From Brachybacterium sp. SGAir0954 (GTDB lineage: Bacteria; Actinomycetota; Actinomycetes; Actinomycetales; Dermabacteraceae), in assembly GCF_005490785.1 (NCBI RefSeq), contig NZ_CP027295.1:62001-126000 (forward strand): 64,000 nucleotides of DNA. The letters run 5' to 3'. The notes below the pieces were generated by a model that saw nothing but the letters and a program-made list of their open reading frames with translations, did no database searches and was not told the DNA's origin. Both the position numbers and the translations under genes were made by a program. Position 1 is the stretch's first letter. Each line of letters opens with the position of its first letter. This document shows, piece after piece, positions 1-8,398 of this stretch.

Positions 1-177
1 ACCCTGGGCGGGGCGACCTCCGTCGCCGCCCAGCTCCCCGCGGGCGTCGGCGAAGCGCTGCTCGACTCCGCCCGCCACGCCTTCGACTCGGGCGTGACGA
101 TCACGGCGAGCGTGGGCCTCGTGCTCATGCTCGCCGCCGCCGGGATCGTGCTGCTCACGCTCCGCCCCCGGGCCTGA
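1..177 (+). CDS. MFS transporter (C-terminal end, partial)
   Basis: This is the last 58 codons of a gene that begins before the window. The fragment ends with a long hydrophobic helix rich in Val, Leu and Ala and a short basic tail (LRPRA). A segment mentioning SVAAQLPAG and ARHAFDSGVTIT precedes the helix, which fits the loop before the last transmembrane helix of DHA2-type (14-helix) drug-export permeases. Those proteins use proton motive force to expel drugs across the cytoplasmic membrane. The family call rests only on this tail, so substrate and full length cannot be judged. Confidence 0.55.
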   Translation, partial: TLGGATSVAAQLPAGVGEALLDSARHAFDSGVTITASVGLVLMLAAAGIVLLTLRPRA

Positions 178-180
178 GCC

Positions 181-756
181 TCAGCTCCCCGGCGCGGGGG
201 CGGGCAGCAGGCACAGCACGTTGCCGGAGGGGTCCTCGAAGACCCGCCACGGCAGCGTGGGATCCTCCGTCACCTCGCGGCCGCCGCGGCGCACCAGCTC
301 CGCGGCGGCCGCGTCCGGCTCCTCCCCCGGCGCGAGCCGCATGTCGAGGTGCGCCCGGTTCTTGAGCGGCCCCGCGGGCGCGGACTCCGGCACGAGCCGC
401 AGCAGCGGGCCCTCGCCGGAGGGGTGGCGGAGCCCGCCAGCCTCCGGCTCCCAGGCCGAGAGCCAGGTCCAGAAGGCGAGGTCACGGGGGACGTCCGCGC
501 TCTCGAGACGGATCTCCTCGAGCCGCTCCCGCCCCTGCTCCCCCGGGCCCAGCACCAGGTGCAGCCGCTCGGGCTCCTCCTCCGCCTCCGGCACGGCGAT
601 CACGCACAGGTCCAGGAAGGCCTCCCCGGGCAGATGGATCCGGGTCTCGACACCCTCGGGCAGCGTGGTGAGCCGCTCGGTGCCCAGCCGCTCCTCCCAT
701 GCCGGCCCGGTGACGAGCGGCTCCACGGCGTCGATGACCACGTTCTCCAGATGCAT
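181..756 (-). CDS. VOC (glyoxalase-fold) family protein
   Basis: A 191-residue cytoplasmic protein. It has two similar halves, as in vicinal-oxygen-chelate proteins: the second half contains HLDMRLAPGEEPDAAAAELVRRGG and ends with the typical PWRVFEDPSGNVLCLL strand, where VOC domains place a metal or ligand-binding glutamate or its equivalent. Actinobacterial relatives are usually annotated as glyoxalase-like or bleomycin-resistance-like without known substrates. The ATG at 756 is chosen because the domain begins directly after it; the reading frame upstream is low-complexity. A GAGACT box stands six bases before this ATG, a weak version of the leaderless promoter seen elsewhere in the window. 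It faces away from the next gene, so it is a single-gene unit. Confidence 0.7.
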   Translation of the reverse strand: MHLENVVIDAVEPLVTGPAWEERLGTERLTTLPEGVETRIHLPGEAFLDLCVIAVPEAEEEPERLHLVLGPGEQGRERLEEIRLESADVPRDLAFWTWLSAWEPEAGGLRHPSGEGPLLRLVPESAPAGPLKNRAHLDMRLAPGEEPDAAAAELVRRGGREVTEDPTLPWRVFEDPSGNVLCLLPAPAPGS

Positions 757-836
757 GGCCCCAGTCTCGACGCCCCGCTCCGCCCTGTCGTCCCATTTCG
801 GTTGTGGGGCCCTCCCTGTCGTGCTTGGCTCAGCCC

Positions 837-1715
837 ATGACACCCTCACCGTCCCCCGCCGCCCTCCCCGATCCTCTCGCCCTCATCGACGCGGAGGCCG
901 GCCGCTCCTCCTCCGTCCTCGCGGCGACCGACCCCGCCGCCCCCGTCCCCACCTGCCCGGACTGGACCGCCCTGGACCTGCTGTGGCACGTCACCGAGGT
1001 CCACGAGTTCTGGGCGTCCGTGCTCGCCACAGAGGCCCGCACCGACGAGGACGCCGAGAAGGCCGACGGCATGAAGGACCCCCGGCCCGAGGGCGAGGAC
1101 GCCCGCGAGCACCTCGTCGATCGGCGCGCCCGGGCCACCGCCTCGCTGCTCGCCCAGCTCGAGAAGCGTCCCGACGACCAGGCCGCATGGTCGTGGTTCC
1201 CCGCCGATCAGAGCGTGGGCTTCACCCGGCGGATGCAGGTGCACGAGGCGACCATGCACCGCGTCGACGCCGAGCTGACGGCCGGCGCCGAGACCCTCTC
1301 CCCGATCTCGGAGGAGGTCGCGACCGACGGTCTCGACCACGCCGTGGCGGTGATGTTCGCGGCGGGCCACGACTGGATCCCCGAGTGGGCGGAGCTCTCC
1401 CCGCTCGCCCTGCTGCGCCTGCTGCCCGAGGGCGGGGAGGCGCTGGACGTCGAGATCGCGCACTGGACCGGGACCCGTCCCCGCGACGGGCAGGAGTTCG
1501 ACCAGCTCGTCGCGCGGCCGCTCCCGGAGGACGCCGACCCCGACGCCCTCCCCTTCGCGCAGGCGGAGGGCACCGCGCTCGCGATCTACCTGTGGCTGTG
1601 GGGCCGCTCGCCGGCCCTGGACCGCCTGCCCGGCGGCGCCCAGCAGGTGGACCTCTCCGGGGACGAGGACGCCGTGCCCCACGTCATCGACGTGCTCGCC
1701 CAGGGCATGGACTGA
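837..1715 (+). CDS. Maleylpyruvate isomerase-type mycothiol-dependent enzyme
   Basis: A 292-residue protein with the DinB-like four-helix fold of the MDMPI N-terminal domain. Visible family motifs are CPDWTALDLLWHVTEVHEFW near residues 40-60 and QVHEATMHRVDAE near residue 140; the histidines in these helices bind a divalent metal in mycothiol-dependent maleylpyruvate isomerase. A C-terminal alpha/beta segment (from about residue 200) fits the MDMPI C domain. Enzymes of this family use mycothiol, the thiol of actinobacteria, in isomerisation or detoxification; the substrate here is unknown. The ATG at 837 follows TTGGCT by six bases, an imperfect leaderless layout. The GNAT gene starts seven bases after its stop, so the two are probably co-transcribed. 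Confidence 0.8.
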   Translation: MTPSPSPAALPDPLALIDAEAGRSSSVLAATDPAAPVPTCPDWTALDLLWHVTEVHEFWASVLATEARTDEDAEKADGMKDPRPEGEDAREHLVDRRARATASLLAQLEKRPDDQAAWSWFPADQSVGFTRRMQVHEATMHRVDAELTAGAETLSPISEEVATDGLDHAVAVMFAAGHDWIPEWAELSPLALLRLLPEGGEALDVEIAHWTGTRPRDGQEFDQLVARPLPEDADPDALPFAQAEGTALAIYLWLWGRSPALDRLPGGAQQVDLSGDEDAVPHVIDVLAQGMD

Positions 1716-1722
1716 GGGGGCG

Positions 1723-2445
1723 ATGTTCTCGCCCCTCGTCCACGCGCAGTGGATCCCGGAGGACTCCCGCGGCGCGGCGTCGGACCGGGTGGCGGTCACC
1801 GTCGACCCCACCCTCTCGGAGCGGAGGTCGGTGTCGCTGCTGCATCCCGAGGACGGCCCGTCGCTGCTCTCGCTCTCCTCCGCGCGATCGGACCAGCTCG
1901 GCCTCGAGAGCGGCGAGGACGTCGAGCCCCGGGAGCTCCGGACCCGGCTCCAGGGGCACGGGATCACCCTCAACGACCCGGACGTGCTGTTCTTCCTGCC
2001 CCTCGAGGAGCAGGCGGCGCTGCGCGCCGAAGGGCCCGATCCCCGCACCCGCGAGCTGACCGCCGCGGACGCCCCGCTGTTCGAGGAGTTCACCCGCGCG
2101 GCCCCGGAGGACGATCTCGACGAGGCGTTCGTCGAGCTCGATCACTGGCTCGTCGTCGGCACCCTCGTGGAGGGGCGGCTCGCGAGCGCCTCGAGCATGT
2201 ACCCCTGGGGGGAGACCCGCTTCGCGGACCTCGGCGTCATCACGCTGCCGGAGCAGCGGGGCCGGGGGCTGGGCCGCGTCACGGTGCGGGGCGTCAGCAT
2301 CGCGGCCCTCGATCGCGGCGACGAGCCGCAGTACCGGTGCCAGGTCGAGAACACGTCCTCGATCGCCCTCGCGGAGTCCGCCGGGTTCCGGCGGCTGGGA
2401 ACCTGGGAGATCATCGACGCGGAGCGGTCACGCCCGATCGCCTGA
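1723..2445 (+). CDS. GNAT family N-acetyltransferase
   Basis: A 240-residue cytoplasmic protein whose C-terminal half (about 130-235) is a GNAT fold. The acetyl-CoA-binding motif A reads VITLPEQRGRGLGRVTV, with the Q/R-x-x-G-x-G/A pyrophosphate loop, followed by the motif B region ENTSSIALAESAGFRRLGTW. The N-terminal 120 residues resemble no domain I can name and may hold the acceptor site. Acceptor substrate is unknown. It lies seven bases behind the mycothiol-type gene, and its last 18 bases overlap the end of the DUF1992 gene on the other strand. Confidence 0.8.
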   Translation: MFSPLVHAQWIPEDSRGAASDRVAVTVDPTLSERRSVSLLHPEDGPSLLSLSSARSDQLGLESGEDVEPRELRTRLQGHGITLNDPDVLFFLPLEEQAALRAEGPDPRTRELTAADAPLFEEFTRAAPEDDLDEAFVELDHWLVVGTLVEGRLASASSMYPWGETRFADLGVITLPEQRGRGLGRVTVRGVSIAALDRGDEPQYRCQVENTSSIALAESAGFRRLGTWEIIDAERSRPIA

Positions 2446-2910
2446 GCTCCCGCCGAGCAGGCGGCGCCACCACGGTCGACGCCGTCCCGTGGGCTCTGCG
2501 ACCGGCGCCGGAACCACCGGCTCCTCCCGCTCCGCGCGCAGCTCGCGCCAGCGCTCGACGGCGGCGTCGGCCGGCATCTCGGGGGCGAGCATGCGGGCCA
2601 TCGGGCTCGCGGCGCGATCCTCGCGCACACGCCGCGTGAAGTCGTCCGCGTACTCGCGCACGGACTGCTCGTCGGGCAGCTCGCGGAGGGTGTCGTCGCG
2701 CTGCTCGTGCTCGCGGCGCAGCAGGACGACAACGGGCAGGAGCGCGTCGCGGTCGACGTCCTCCTCGTCGAGGCGCTGCTTGATCCACCAGTCCGGATCA
2801 TGCGTGCTCGGCAGCTTCAGCGGCTTGCCGGCACCGGGGAGGTCGTCGAAGTCGCCGCGGGCGATCGCCTGCTCGATCTCGCCCTGGGCCCTGGCCTCCT
2901 CGCGGTTCAT
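2428..2910 (-). CDS. DUF1992 (DnaJ-subfamily-C-28 conserved domain) protein
   Basis: A 160-residue protein starting MNREEARAQGEIEQAIARGDFDDLPGAGKPL, the hallmark of the DUF1992/DNAJC28 conserved domain: a helix, then DLPGxGKPL, then DPDWWIKQRLDEE. The rest is helical and charged, with a basic Trp/Arg-rich end (RRRPWWRRLL). The molecular role of this domain is not established. The ATG at 2910 overlaps the stop of the ElyC-like gene in an ATGA arrangement, so translation of the two is probably coupled. It is the last gene of the leftward cluster that begins with the tandem GNAT gene. Confidence 0.8.
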   Translation of the reverse strand: MNREEARAQGEIEQAIARGDFDDLPGAGKPLKLPSTHDPDWWIKQRLDEEDVDRDALLPVVVLLRREHEQRDDTLRELPDEQSVREYADDFTRRVREDRAASPMARMLAPEMPADAAVERWRELRAEREEPVVPAPVAEPTGRRRPWWRRLLGGSSGDRA

Positions 2911-3527
2911 GCCCTCCAGGATCCCAGCATGCGTGCGCGGCGCAAGCCCTCGATGCCGATCACGGCCTCCGCGGGGCGCAGCCACCAGCCCTCGAGCGGG
3001 CGGGAGCGGTCCGCGGGGGCGAGGTGCGCGGCAAGGTCGGGGCGCAGGCGGCGCAGGAACTCCTGAGCGCGCAGCTCGTGCAGCGGGTCCGAGGCGAGGA
3101 CGATGCGGTCCGCGCCTTCGAAGAAGGGCACGGACAGGCGCACGTTGTCCTCGGTGGAGCGGCTCTCGGTCTCGAGGGCGAGGGCGCCCCGGTAGCCGAG
3201 CGGTCCGCGCAGGTGCGCGGCCATGAGCTCGGCCTCGGGGACGGTGGAGCGCACGGCGCCGCCGCTGAGCACGAGCAACGAGGAGGCGGCGCGGGGGTGG
3301 CGGGAGCGGAGCCCCCGCTCGAGCCGGCGCCGGTTCACGCCGTTGAGCTCACCGGGCGCGTTGCCGTAGCCGAGTACGACGACGACCTCCCGTCGCGGCG
3401 CCGCCGGGCCGGGCGACGCCGCAGCGCGGACGGCGCGGGTCGCCTGCAGGGCCGCGGCGCCGGAGAGCGCGAGCAGCCCCGCGGCGGTCGCGGCGGTGAC
3501 GAGCAGCGCCCGCCGGAGACCGCTCAG
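2907..3527 (-). CDS. ElyC/SanA/YdcF-like (DUF218) membrane-anchored protein; start unresolved
   Basis: The frame encodes an N-terminal hydrophobic helix (ALLVTAATAAGLLALSG), a short linker, and a DUF218 domain with VVVVLGYGN, VNRRRLERGL, LLVLSGG and SRSTEDNVRLS. Family members (ElyC, SanA, YdcF) act in the envelope, some in peptidoglycan or lipid-carrier homeostasis. No ATG, GTG or TTG precedes the VVVVLGYGN strand in this frame; the first such codon, at 3338, would delete the strand and the helix. A CTG at 3527 is in frame, with GAGGGACGG about ten bases upstream. A GTG at 3535 overlaps the previous stop as GTGA but is out of frame and meets a stop after three codons. The coordinates given are the CTG choice; a one-base indel is an equally good explanation. 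Confidence 0.6.
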   Translation of the reverse strand: MSGLRRALLVTAATAAGLLALSGAAALQATRAVRAAASPGPAAPRREVVVVLGYGNAPGELNGVNRRRLERGLRSRHPRAASSLLVLSGGAVRSTVPEAELMAAHLRGPLGYRGALALETESRSTEDNVRLSVPFFEGADRIVLASDPLHELRAQEFLRRLRPDLAAHLAPADRSRPLEGWWLRPAEAVIGIEGLRRARMLGSWRA

Positions 3528-3531
3528 CGGG

Positions 3532-3981
3532 TCACCGTCCCTCGACGAGGGCGGCGAGGCGGTCCACGGAGGCCTGCAGGTTCGCGCTCGTGGTGGCGCG
3601 GGCCTTGACGATCCGCGCCTCGTCCTCGAGCGCGGTCCAGTCGTAGGTGTGGGTGACGCGGGTGCGGCCGTCGCCGAGGTCCACCAGGTCCCAGCGCCAC
3701 TCGTGGCCCGGGGTGGGCTCGCCCTCCGGGGCGGGCCTCCAGGCGATCGAGCGGCCCTCCTCGAAGACGGTCACATGGTTCTCGCGCACGGAGCCCTTGG
3801 TGAGGGTCATGCGGAACACCTCGCCCGCCGCGCGGACCCGCTGGCCCTCCGCGGCGGAACCGAGGTTGTCGTTGCCGTCCCAGCGGGGCTGCTGGGCAGG
3901 ATCGGCGATGAGCTCGAAGATCACCGCGGCGGGCGCGGCGACCTCGGCGGAGGCGGTGACGATGCGGGGCTGGTCGGTCAT
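3532..3981 (-). CDS. SRPBCC family protein
   Basis: A 149-residue protein with the START/Bet v1-like fold. It opens with IVTASAEVAAPAAVIFELIADPAQQPRWDG, the usual beta1-helix start of polyketide cyclase/dehydrase-type SRPBCC proteins, continues with strands ending EWRWDLVDLGDGRTRVTHTYDW, and closes with the long C-terminal helix ANLQASVDRLAALVEGR. Such proteins bind hydrophobic ligands in a cavity; the ligand is unknown. The gene begins four bases after the GNAT stop and its TGA overlaps a GTG belonging to the start region of the ElyC-like gene, so it sits in the middle of an operon. An AAGGA element eight bases before the ATG can serve as ribosome binding site. Confidence 0.85.
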   Translation of the reverse strand: MTDQPRIVTASAEVAAPAAVIFELIADPAQQPRWDGNDNLGSAAEGQRVRAAGEVFRMTLTKGSVRENHVTVFEEGRSIAWRPAPEGEPTPGHEWRWDLVDLGDGRTRVTHTYDWTALEDEARIVKARATTSANLQASVDRLAALVEGR

Positions 3982-3985
3982 GGCC

Positions 3986-5026
3986 TCATCCTTCCACCCG
4001 CCCCTGATACCCGACCTCGCGGAGGGCGACCTCGTAGCCGAGCTGCTCGTTGATCGCGATCATCCACGGGTTCACGTGCGAGTTGAAGGTGATCAGGCGC
4101 CGCACGTGCGGGGCGCGGGCGGCGAGCTCGCGGTGCGTGGCGACCTTCAGCGCGAGTCCCAGGCGGTGCCCGCGATGATCGGGCATGACCAGAGTGTTCT
4201 CCTGCCAGCCGAGGGTCGCCTCCTCCCCCTGCTTGAGGTGGATGACGGAGTTCCCGGCGACGGTGCCGTCCGGGGCGATCGCGACGGACTGGTACTGGAG
4301 GATGCCCTGCTCCGCGCGGCGGCGCTCCGACGTGCGGATCCGCTCGGGCGTGTACTCCGGGGCCTCGTACTCGAGGTCCTCGTCGGGGTCGTCGAGGTCG
4401 AGCTGGCGCAGCAGCGCCCCGTAGGAGACGAGGTGCTCCTCGGGCACCGGGTCCTCCCAGATCTCGATGCGGTAGTCGGCGAGCTTCTCCTCCGCCAGCG
4501 CCCGGAGCTCGTCGAGCATCCCCGCATCCAGCGGCAGCGTGAGCGCACGGCACACGCCGATGTTCCTGCGCGACACCCCGAGCCGGGCGGCGATGCGGTT
4601 CGCGGGCAGGGACGGCTCGTCCGGGTCGCCGTCGGCCCCGATCTCGCCCCAGGCGTCGACGAGCGGTCGGCCGGACTCACGGATCGCCGGCAGGAGCGCC
4701 TCCTCGACGAGGGCGGTGCCGATCCCCCGGCCGCGGAAGGCGGGGTGCACGGCGCAGCCCACGGAGATCATCTCGAGGTTGTCCTGGAGCGGCTCGAAGG
4801 TGCCGGCGCGGCCCACGAGCTGCTCGCCGCCCTCGATCGTCTCCGCGATCGCGACCCAGCGGCGCGAGCGGTGGTAGGGGGTGTCCTCGAGGGTGCTGCG
4901 GCGCTGCGCGAGCGTGAAGGGCTGCACGCCGCCGAAGGCGTCGAGGTCGAGCGCCTCGTCGAGGGCGTTGTACTGGATGAGCTCGGCGTCGGAGGAGAGG
5001 TCCAGGGGGCGGATCGTCACGTGCAT
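3986..5026 (-). CDS. Tandem-domain GNAT N-acetyltransferase
   Basis: A 346-residue protein with two GNAT domains. The first carries SVGCAVHPAFRGRGIGTALVEEALL (about residues 85-115), a complete acetyl-CoA motif (R-G-x-G-x-G/A). The second carries TLVMPDHRGHRLGLALKVATHREL (about 265-290) followed by the NPWMIAINEQLGYEV ending typical of the C-terminal GNAT half. Double GNAT proteins of this size are common in actinobacteria, and mycothiol synthase MshD is a characterised example of the two-domain layout, but this sequence is not clearly MshD. It is the first gene of a four-gene leftward cluster. TCGACT six bases before the ATG is a poor match to the leaderless promoter box. Confidence 0.8.
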   Translation of the reverse strand: MHVTIRPLDLSSDAELIQYNALDEALDLDAFGGVQPFTLAQRRSTLEDTPYHRSRRWVAIAETIEGGEQLVGRAGTFEPLQDNLEMISVGCAVHPAFRGRGIGTALVEEALLPAIRESGRPLVDAWGEIGADGDPDEPSLPANRIAARLGVSRRNIGVCRALTLPLDAGMLDELRALAEEKLADYRIEIWEDPVPEEHLVSYGALLRQLDLDDPDEDLEYEAPEYTPERIRTSERRRAEQGILQYQSVAIAPDGTVAGNSVIHLKQGEEATLGWQENTLVMPDHRGHRLGLALKVATHRELAARAPHVRRLITFNSHVNPWMIAINEQLGYEVALREVGYQGRVEG

Positions 5027-5175
5027 GACGGCAGTCGACCACGGCCTGACCGGCGGCGTCGACGGATTTTCCGCGACCTGCTTGACTCTGCCCCGGGGGC
5101 AGTCCCGAGCGTCGTGGGTGCCGGGATCGCCCCGGTGCCCGAGGGATCGGGCGAGGACGACCGACAGGAGACGGC

Positions 5176-6243
5176 GTGGACCAGGAGCCCCTGCTGAGCA
5201 TCGGCGAGCTGTCCGCCGCGAGCGGGCTGAGCGCGAAGGCGCTGCGGCTGTACGACGAGTCCGGACTGCTGCCCCCGCGGCGGGTGGACCCCTTCTCGGG
5301 GTACCGCTCCTACGGCGCCGACCAGGTGCCGCGGGCCCGCCGCATCGCCGCCCTGCGCGGCGTGGGCATGGGCCTGGCCCGGATCGGGGTGCTGCTGGAC
5401 CTCGAGCCGGCGGCCGCCGCCTGGGAGCTGCGCTCCTGGTGGCGGCAGGAGCAGGCCGACTCCCTCTCCCGCGCCGCCGCCGTCGGCCTCCTCGTCCGCG
5501 ATCTCTGGGAGCTCCCCGAGGAGACCGCCATGACCGACGACCCCACCCTGATCGCCGCCTCCACCCTGCACCGCGGGCACGTGCGGCCCGCCCAGCAGGA
5601 CGCCGTCCTGCACACCGAGCTCGGCCCCGGCACCCTGCTGCTCGCCGTGGCCGACGGCTTCGGCGCGGAGGACGCGCTCTCCGCCCGGATCCTCGCGGCG
5701 CTCGAGGCCGCCGTCGGCGACGCGCTCGCCGCCGGGGCGGATCCGACGGCCGCGCTCGAGGAGGCGTGGACGGCGGCCGAGGCGCTCGTCCCCCCGGGCG
5801 ACGAGTCCGGCTCGACCCTCACGGCGGCCCTCCTCACGGGCGGCCGCCTGCACGTGGCCCATGCGGGCGACGGGCGGGCGCTGCTCGTGCACGGCGACCG
5901 GGTCGACCCGGTGACCCAGGACCACACGCAGGTGCGCTCGCTCGTCGCCGCCGGGCGCCTCACCGCGGAGGAGGCCGAGGGCCACCCCCAGCGGGCGGTG
6001 CTCAACCGTGCCCTCGCCGCGGGCGCGACCACCGCGCCCGACCTGCTCATCCGCCGCATCGAGCCCGGGGACCTGGTGGCGCTGCTCTCCGACGGGGTCC
6101 ATGCGGTGCTCGACCCGGCGCGGCTCGCGAGCCTGCTGACCGGCGCCGATGCGCCGGAGGTCCTCGCCGCGCGGATCGTCGAGGAGACCCTCGAGGCGGG
6201 GGCGCCGGACAACCTCGCGCTGGCCCTCGCGCGCGTCGGCTGA
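5176..6243 (+). CDS. MerR-type HTH fused to PP2C-like protein phosphatase
   Basis: A 355-residue fusion. Residues 7-75 form a MerR winged helix (SIGELSAASGLSAKALRLYDESGLLPPRR, then GYRSYGADQVPRARRIAALRGVGMGLARI). Residues 118-355 form a PP2C-type phosphatase. The metal-binding acids expected of PP2C are present in VADGFG, AHAGDGRALL, LLSDGVHAV and APDNLALAL, so it is probably active. PP2C enzymes remove phosphate from Ser/Thr; the MerR part should bind DNA, so the protein may join phosphorylation state to transcription, which is inference. It starts with GTG after a good AGGAG at 5166-5170. It is a lone rightward gene between the GNAT cluster and the FadH-like gene. Confidence 0.8.
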   Translation: MDQEPLLSIGELSAASGLSAKALRLYDESGLLPPRRVDPFSGYRSYGADQVPRARRIAALRGVGMGLARIGVLLDLEPAAAAWELRSWWRQEQADSLSRAAAVGLLVRDLWELPEETAMTDDPTLIAASTLHRGHVRPAQQDAVLHTELGPGTLLLAVADGFGAEDALSARILAALEAAVGDALAAGADPTAALEEAWTAAEALVPPGDESGSTLTAALLTGGRLHVAHAGDGRALLVHGDRVDPVTQDHTQVRSLVAAGRLTAEEAEGHPQRAVLNRALAAGATTAPDLLIRRIEPGDLVALLSDGVHAVLDPARLASLLTGADAPEVLAARIVEETLEAGAPDNLALALARVG

Positions 6244-6270
6244 CACGAGGGGGCGGGCGGGCCTGCGACA

Positions 6271-8394
6271 ATGCTCCACATGGCCAGCCCGCACCCCTCT
6301 GCCGCAGCGTCGCGGTACCGGACCCTGCTCTCCCCGCTCGACCTCGGTCCCCTGACCCTGCGCAACAGGATCGTCATGGGGTCCATGCACACGGGGCTCG
6401 AGGATCATCCCGGGGACGCCGGCCGCCTCGCCGCCTTCCTCGGCGAGCGCGCCCGCGGCGGCGCGGGCCTCATCGTCACCGGCGGCTTCTCCCCCAACCG
6501 CTCGGGCCGTCTGAGCCTGGACGGCGCGCAGGCGAGCGAGCACCTGCTGCGCCGCCACACCCGCATCACGCAGGAGGTCCACGAGGCCGACGGCCGCATC
6601 GTGCTGCAGCTCCTGCACGCGGGCCGCTACGCCGCCCAGCCGCTCGCGGCCTCCGCGACCGCGGGCCGCTCCCCGCTCTCCCCCTTCCGCTCGCGCCGTC
6701 TCACGCGCCGCGGCGTGTCCCGCACGATCGAGCAGTTCGCGACCTCCGCCCGGCGGGCCGTCGAGGCCGGCTACGACGGCGTCGAGATCATGGGCTCCGA
6801 GGGCTACCTGCTGAACCAGTTCCTCGCCCCGGCGACGAACCGCCGCCGGGACCGCTGGGGCCGCGGCGCGGAGGGCCGGCGGGCGCTGCCGCTCGCGGTC
6901 GCCGCCGCCGTGCGCGAGGCGATCGGGCCGGACGCCCTGCTCACCTATCGCCTCTCGCTCGTGGACCTCGTGCCCGGCGGGCAGACCTGGGACGAGACGA
7001 TCGTGCTGGCCCGCGGCCTGCAGGAGCGCGGCGTGGACGTGCTCTCGAGCGGGATCGGCTGGCACGAGGCGCGCGTGCCCACGATCGTCACCTCCGTGCC
7101 GCGGGGCGCCTTCGTGCCGCTCACCGCGCAGCTGCGGCGTGAGGTGGACCTGCCGGTCATCGCCTCGAACCGGCTGCACGACCCGGACCTCGCGGAGTCC
7201 GTGGTCGCCCGCGGCGACGCGGACCTCGTCTCGATGGCGCGGCCGCTGCTCGCGGACCCGCACCTCCCCCGCAAGCTCGCCGAGGGCCGCTCGGGGCAGA
7301 TCGTCGCGTGCATCGCGTGCAACCAGTCCTGCCTGGACAAGGTGTTCGACCACCAGCGGGCGAGCTGCCTGGTGAACCCCCGGGCCGCCCACGAGACGGA
7401 GCTCGTGCTCACCCCGGTGGTCCAGCGCCGCGCCCGGAGGGTCGCCGTCGTCGGCGCCGGTCCGGCCGGCCTCGAGGCGGCCCTCGCGGCCGCCGAGCGC
7501 GGGCACGTCGTCACCCTCTTCGAGGCCTCGCAGGAGATCGGCGGGCAGCTGCGGCTCGCCGCCCGCATCCCCGGCAAGGAGGACTACGCCCTCGCGCTGC
7601 GCTCGTGGCGGATGCGGCTCGCGGCGGCCGGGGTGGGGATACGCCTCGGCACCCGGCCCTCCGCGGAGGACCTCCAGGAGTTCCACGACGTCATCGTCGC
7701 GACGGGCGTGACGCCGCGGCTCGTGGACCTGCCCGGCTTCGCCCCGCAGGCCGAGGCGCCCGCGGCGGGACCGCAGGTCGTCACCTACCAGGACCTGCTC
7801 GAGGAGCGCGCGGTCGCCGGGGAGCGGGTCGCGATCATCGGCGCGGGCGGGATCGGCGTGGACGTCGCCGAGTACCTCACGAGTCCCATCCCCTCGGCGA
7901 CGCTCGACGCCGCGACCTGGCGCGAGCACTGGGGCGTGCTGGACCCCTCGGCGCACCGCGGCGGGGTCGCCGCGCGTCGGACGCCGCCCGAGGCCCCGGC
8001 GGATCCGCCGACGGACGGCCGCCGCGCCCGCGAGGTGCACCTGCTGCAGCGCAAGGAGACGAAGATCGGCGCGGGCCTGGGCCGCACGACCGGCTGGGTG
8101 CACCGCGCCGAGCTGCGCCGCGCCGGCGTCGTCCAGCACACGGGCGTCGCCTACGAGCGGATCGACGAGCAGGGCCTGCACCTGTTCGAGGACGGCGAGG
8201 AGCGGGTGCTCGACGTGGACACGGTCGTGCTGTGCACGGGCCAGGAGAGCGTCACCGGTCTCGCCGCCGAGCTGCTCGAGGCGCGCAGCGGCCGCCTGCC
8301 GCGCGTGCACGTGATCGGCGGGGCCGACGTCGCCGCCGAGCTCGACGCGCAGCGGGCGATCCGTCAGGCCGTCGAGGTCGCCGCGGCGCTCTGA
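6271..8394 (+). CDS. 2,4-dienoyl-CoA reductase-type FAD/FMN/4Fe-4S oxidoreductase
   Basis: A 707-residue protein with the layout of FadH and related NADH:flavin oxidoreductases. An Old-Yellow-Enzyme TIM barrel fills about residues 12-330 (LGPLTLRNRIVMGSMHTGLED, HAGRYA). A 4Fe-4S site follows, with cysteines at about 347, 350, 354 and 366 in the pattern CX2CX3CX11C. Then comes a Rossmann FAD domain (VAVVGAGPAGLEAALAAAERGH) and an NAD(P)H domain (VAIIGAGGIGVDVAEYL). FadH reduces 2,4-dienoyl-CoA during beta-oxidation of unsaturated fatty acids; other substrates are possible. A second ATG at 6280 is an alternative start. It converges on the penicillin-binding protein gene, leaving only four bases between stops. 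Confidence 0.88.
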   Translation: MLHMASPHPSAAASRYRTLLSPLDLGPLTLRNRIVMGSMHTGLEDHPGDAGRLAAFLGERARGGAGLIVTGGFSPNRSGRLSLDGAQASEHLLRRHTRITQEVHEADGRIVLQLLHAGRYAAQPLAASATAGRSPLSPFRSRRLTRRGVSRTIEQFATSARRAVEAGYDGVEIMGSEGYLLNQFLAPATNRRRDRWGRGAEGRRALPLAVAAAVREAIGPDALLTYRLSLVDLVPGGQTWDETIVLARGLQERGVDVLSSGIGWHEARVPTIVTSVPRGAFVPLTAQLRREVDLPVIASNRLHDPDLAESVVARGDADLVSMARPLLADPHLPRKLAEGRSGQIVACIACNQSCLDKVFDHQRASCLVNPRAAHETELVLTPVVQRRARRVAVVGAGPAGLEAALAAAERGHVVTLFEASQEIGGQLRLAARIPGKEDYALALRSWRMRLAAAGVGIRLGTRPSAEDLQEFHDVIVATGVTPRLVDLPGFAPQAEAPAAGPQVVTYQDLLEERAVAGERVAIIGAGGIGVDVAEYLTSPIPSATLDAATWREHWGVLDPSAHRGGVAARRTPPEAPADPPTDGRRAREVHLLQRKETKIGAGLGRTTGWVHRAELRRAGVVQHTGVAYERIDEQGLHLFEDGEERVLDVDTVVLCTGQESVTGLAAELLEARSGRLPRVHVIGGADVAAELDAQRAIRQAVEVAAAL

Positions 8395-8398
8395 GCGC

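Noticed and set aside
5017..8310. A 1,097-codon open frame on the minus strand across the MerR-PP2C and FadH-type genes
   Set aside because: Its translation is Arg/Gly/Glu/His low-complexity text without domains. It is the usual mirror frame of GC-rich genes; the plus-strand genes have complete motifs.
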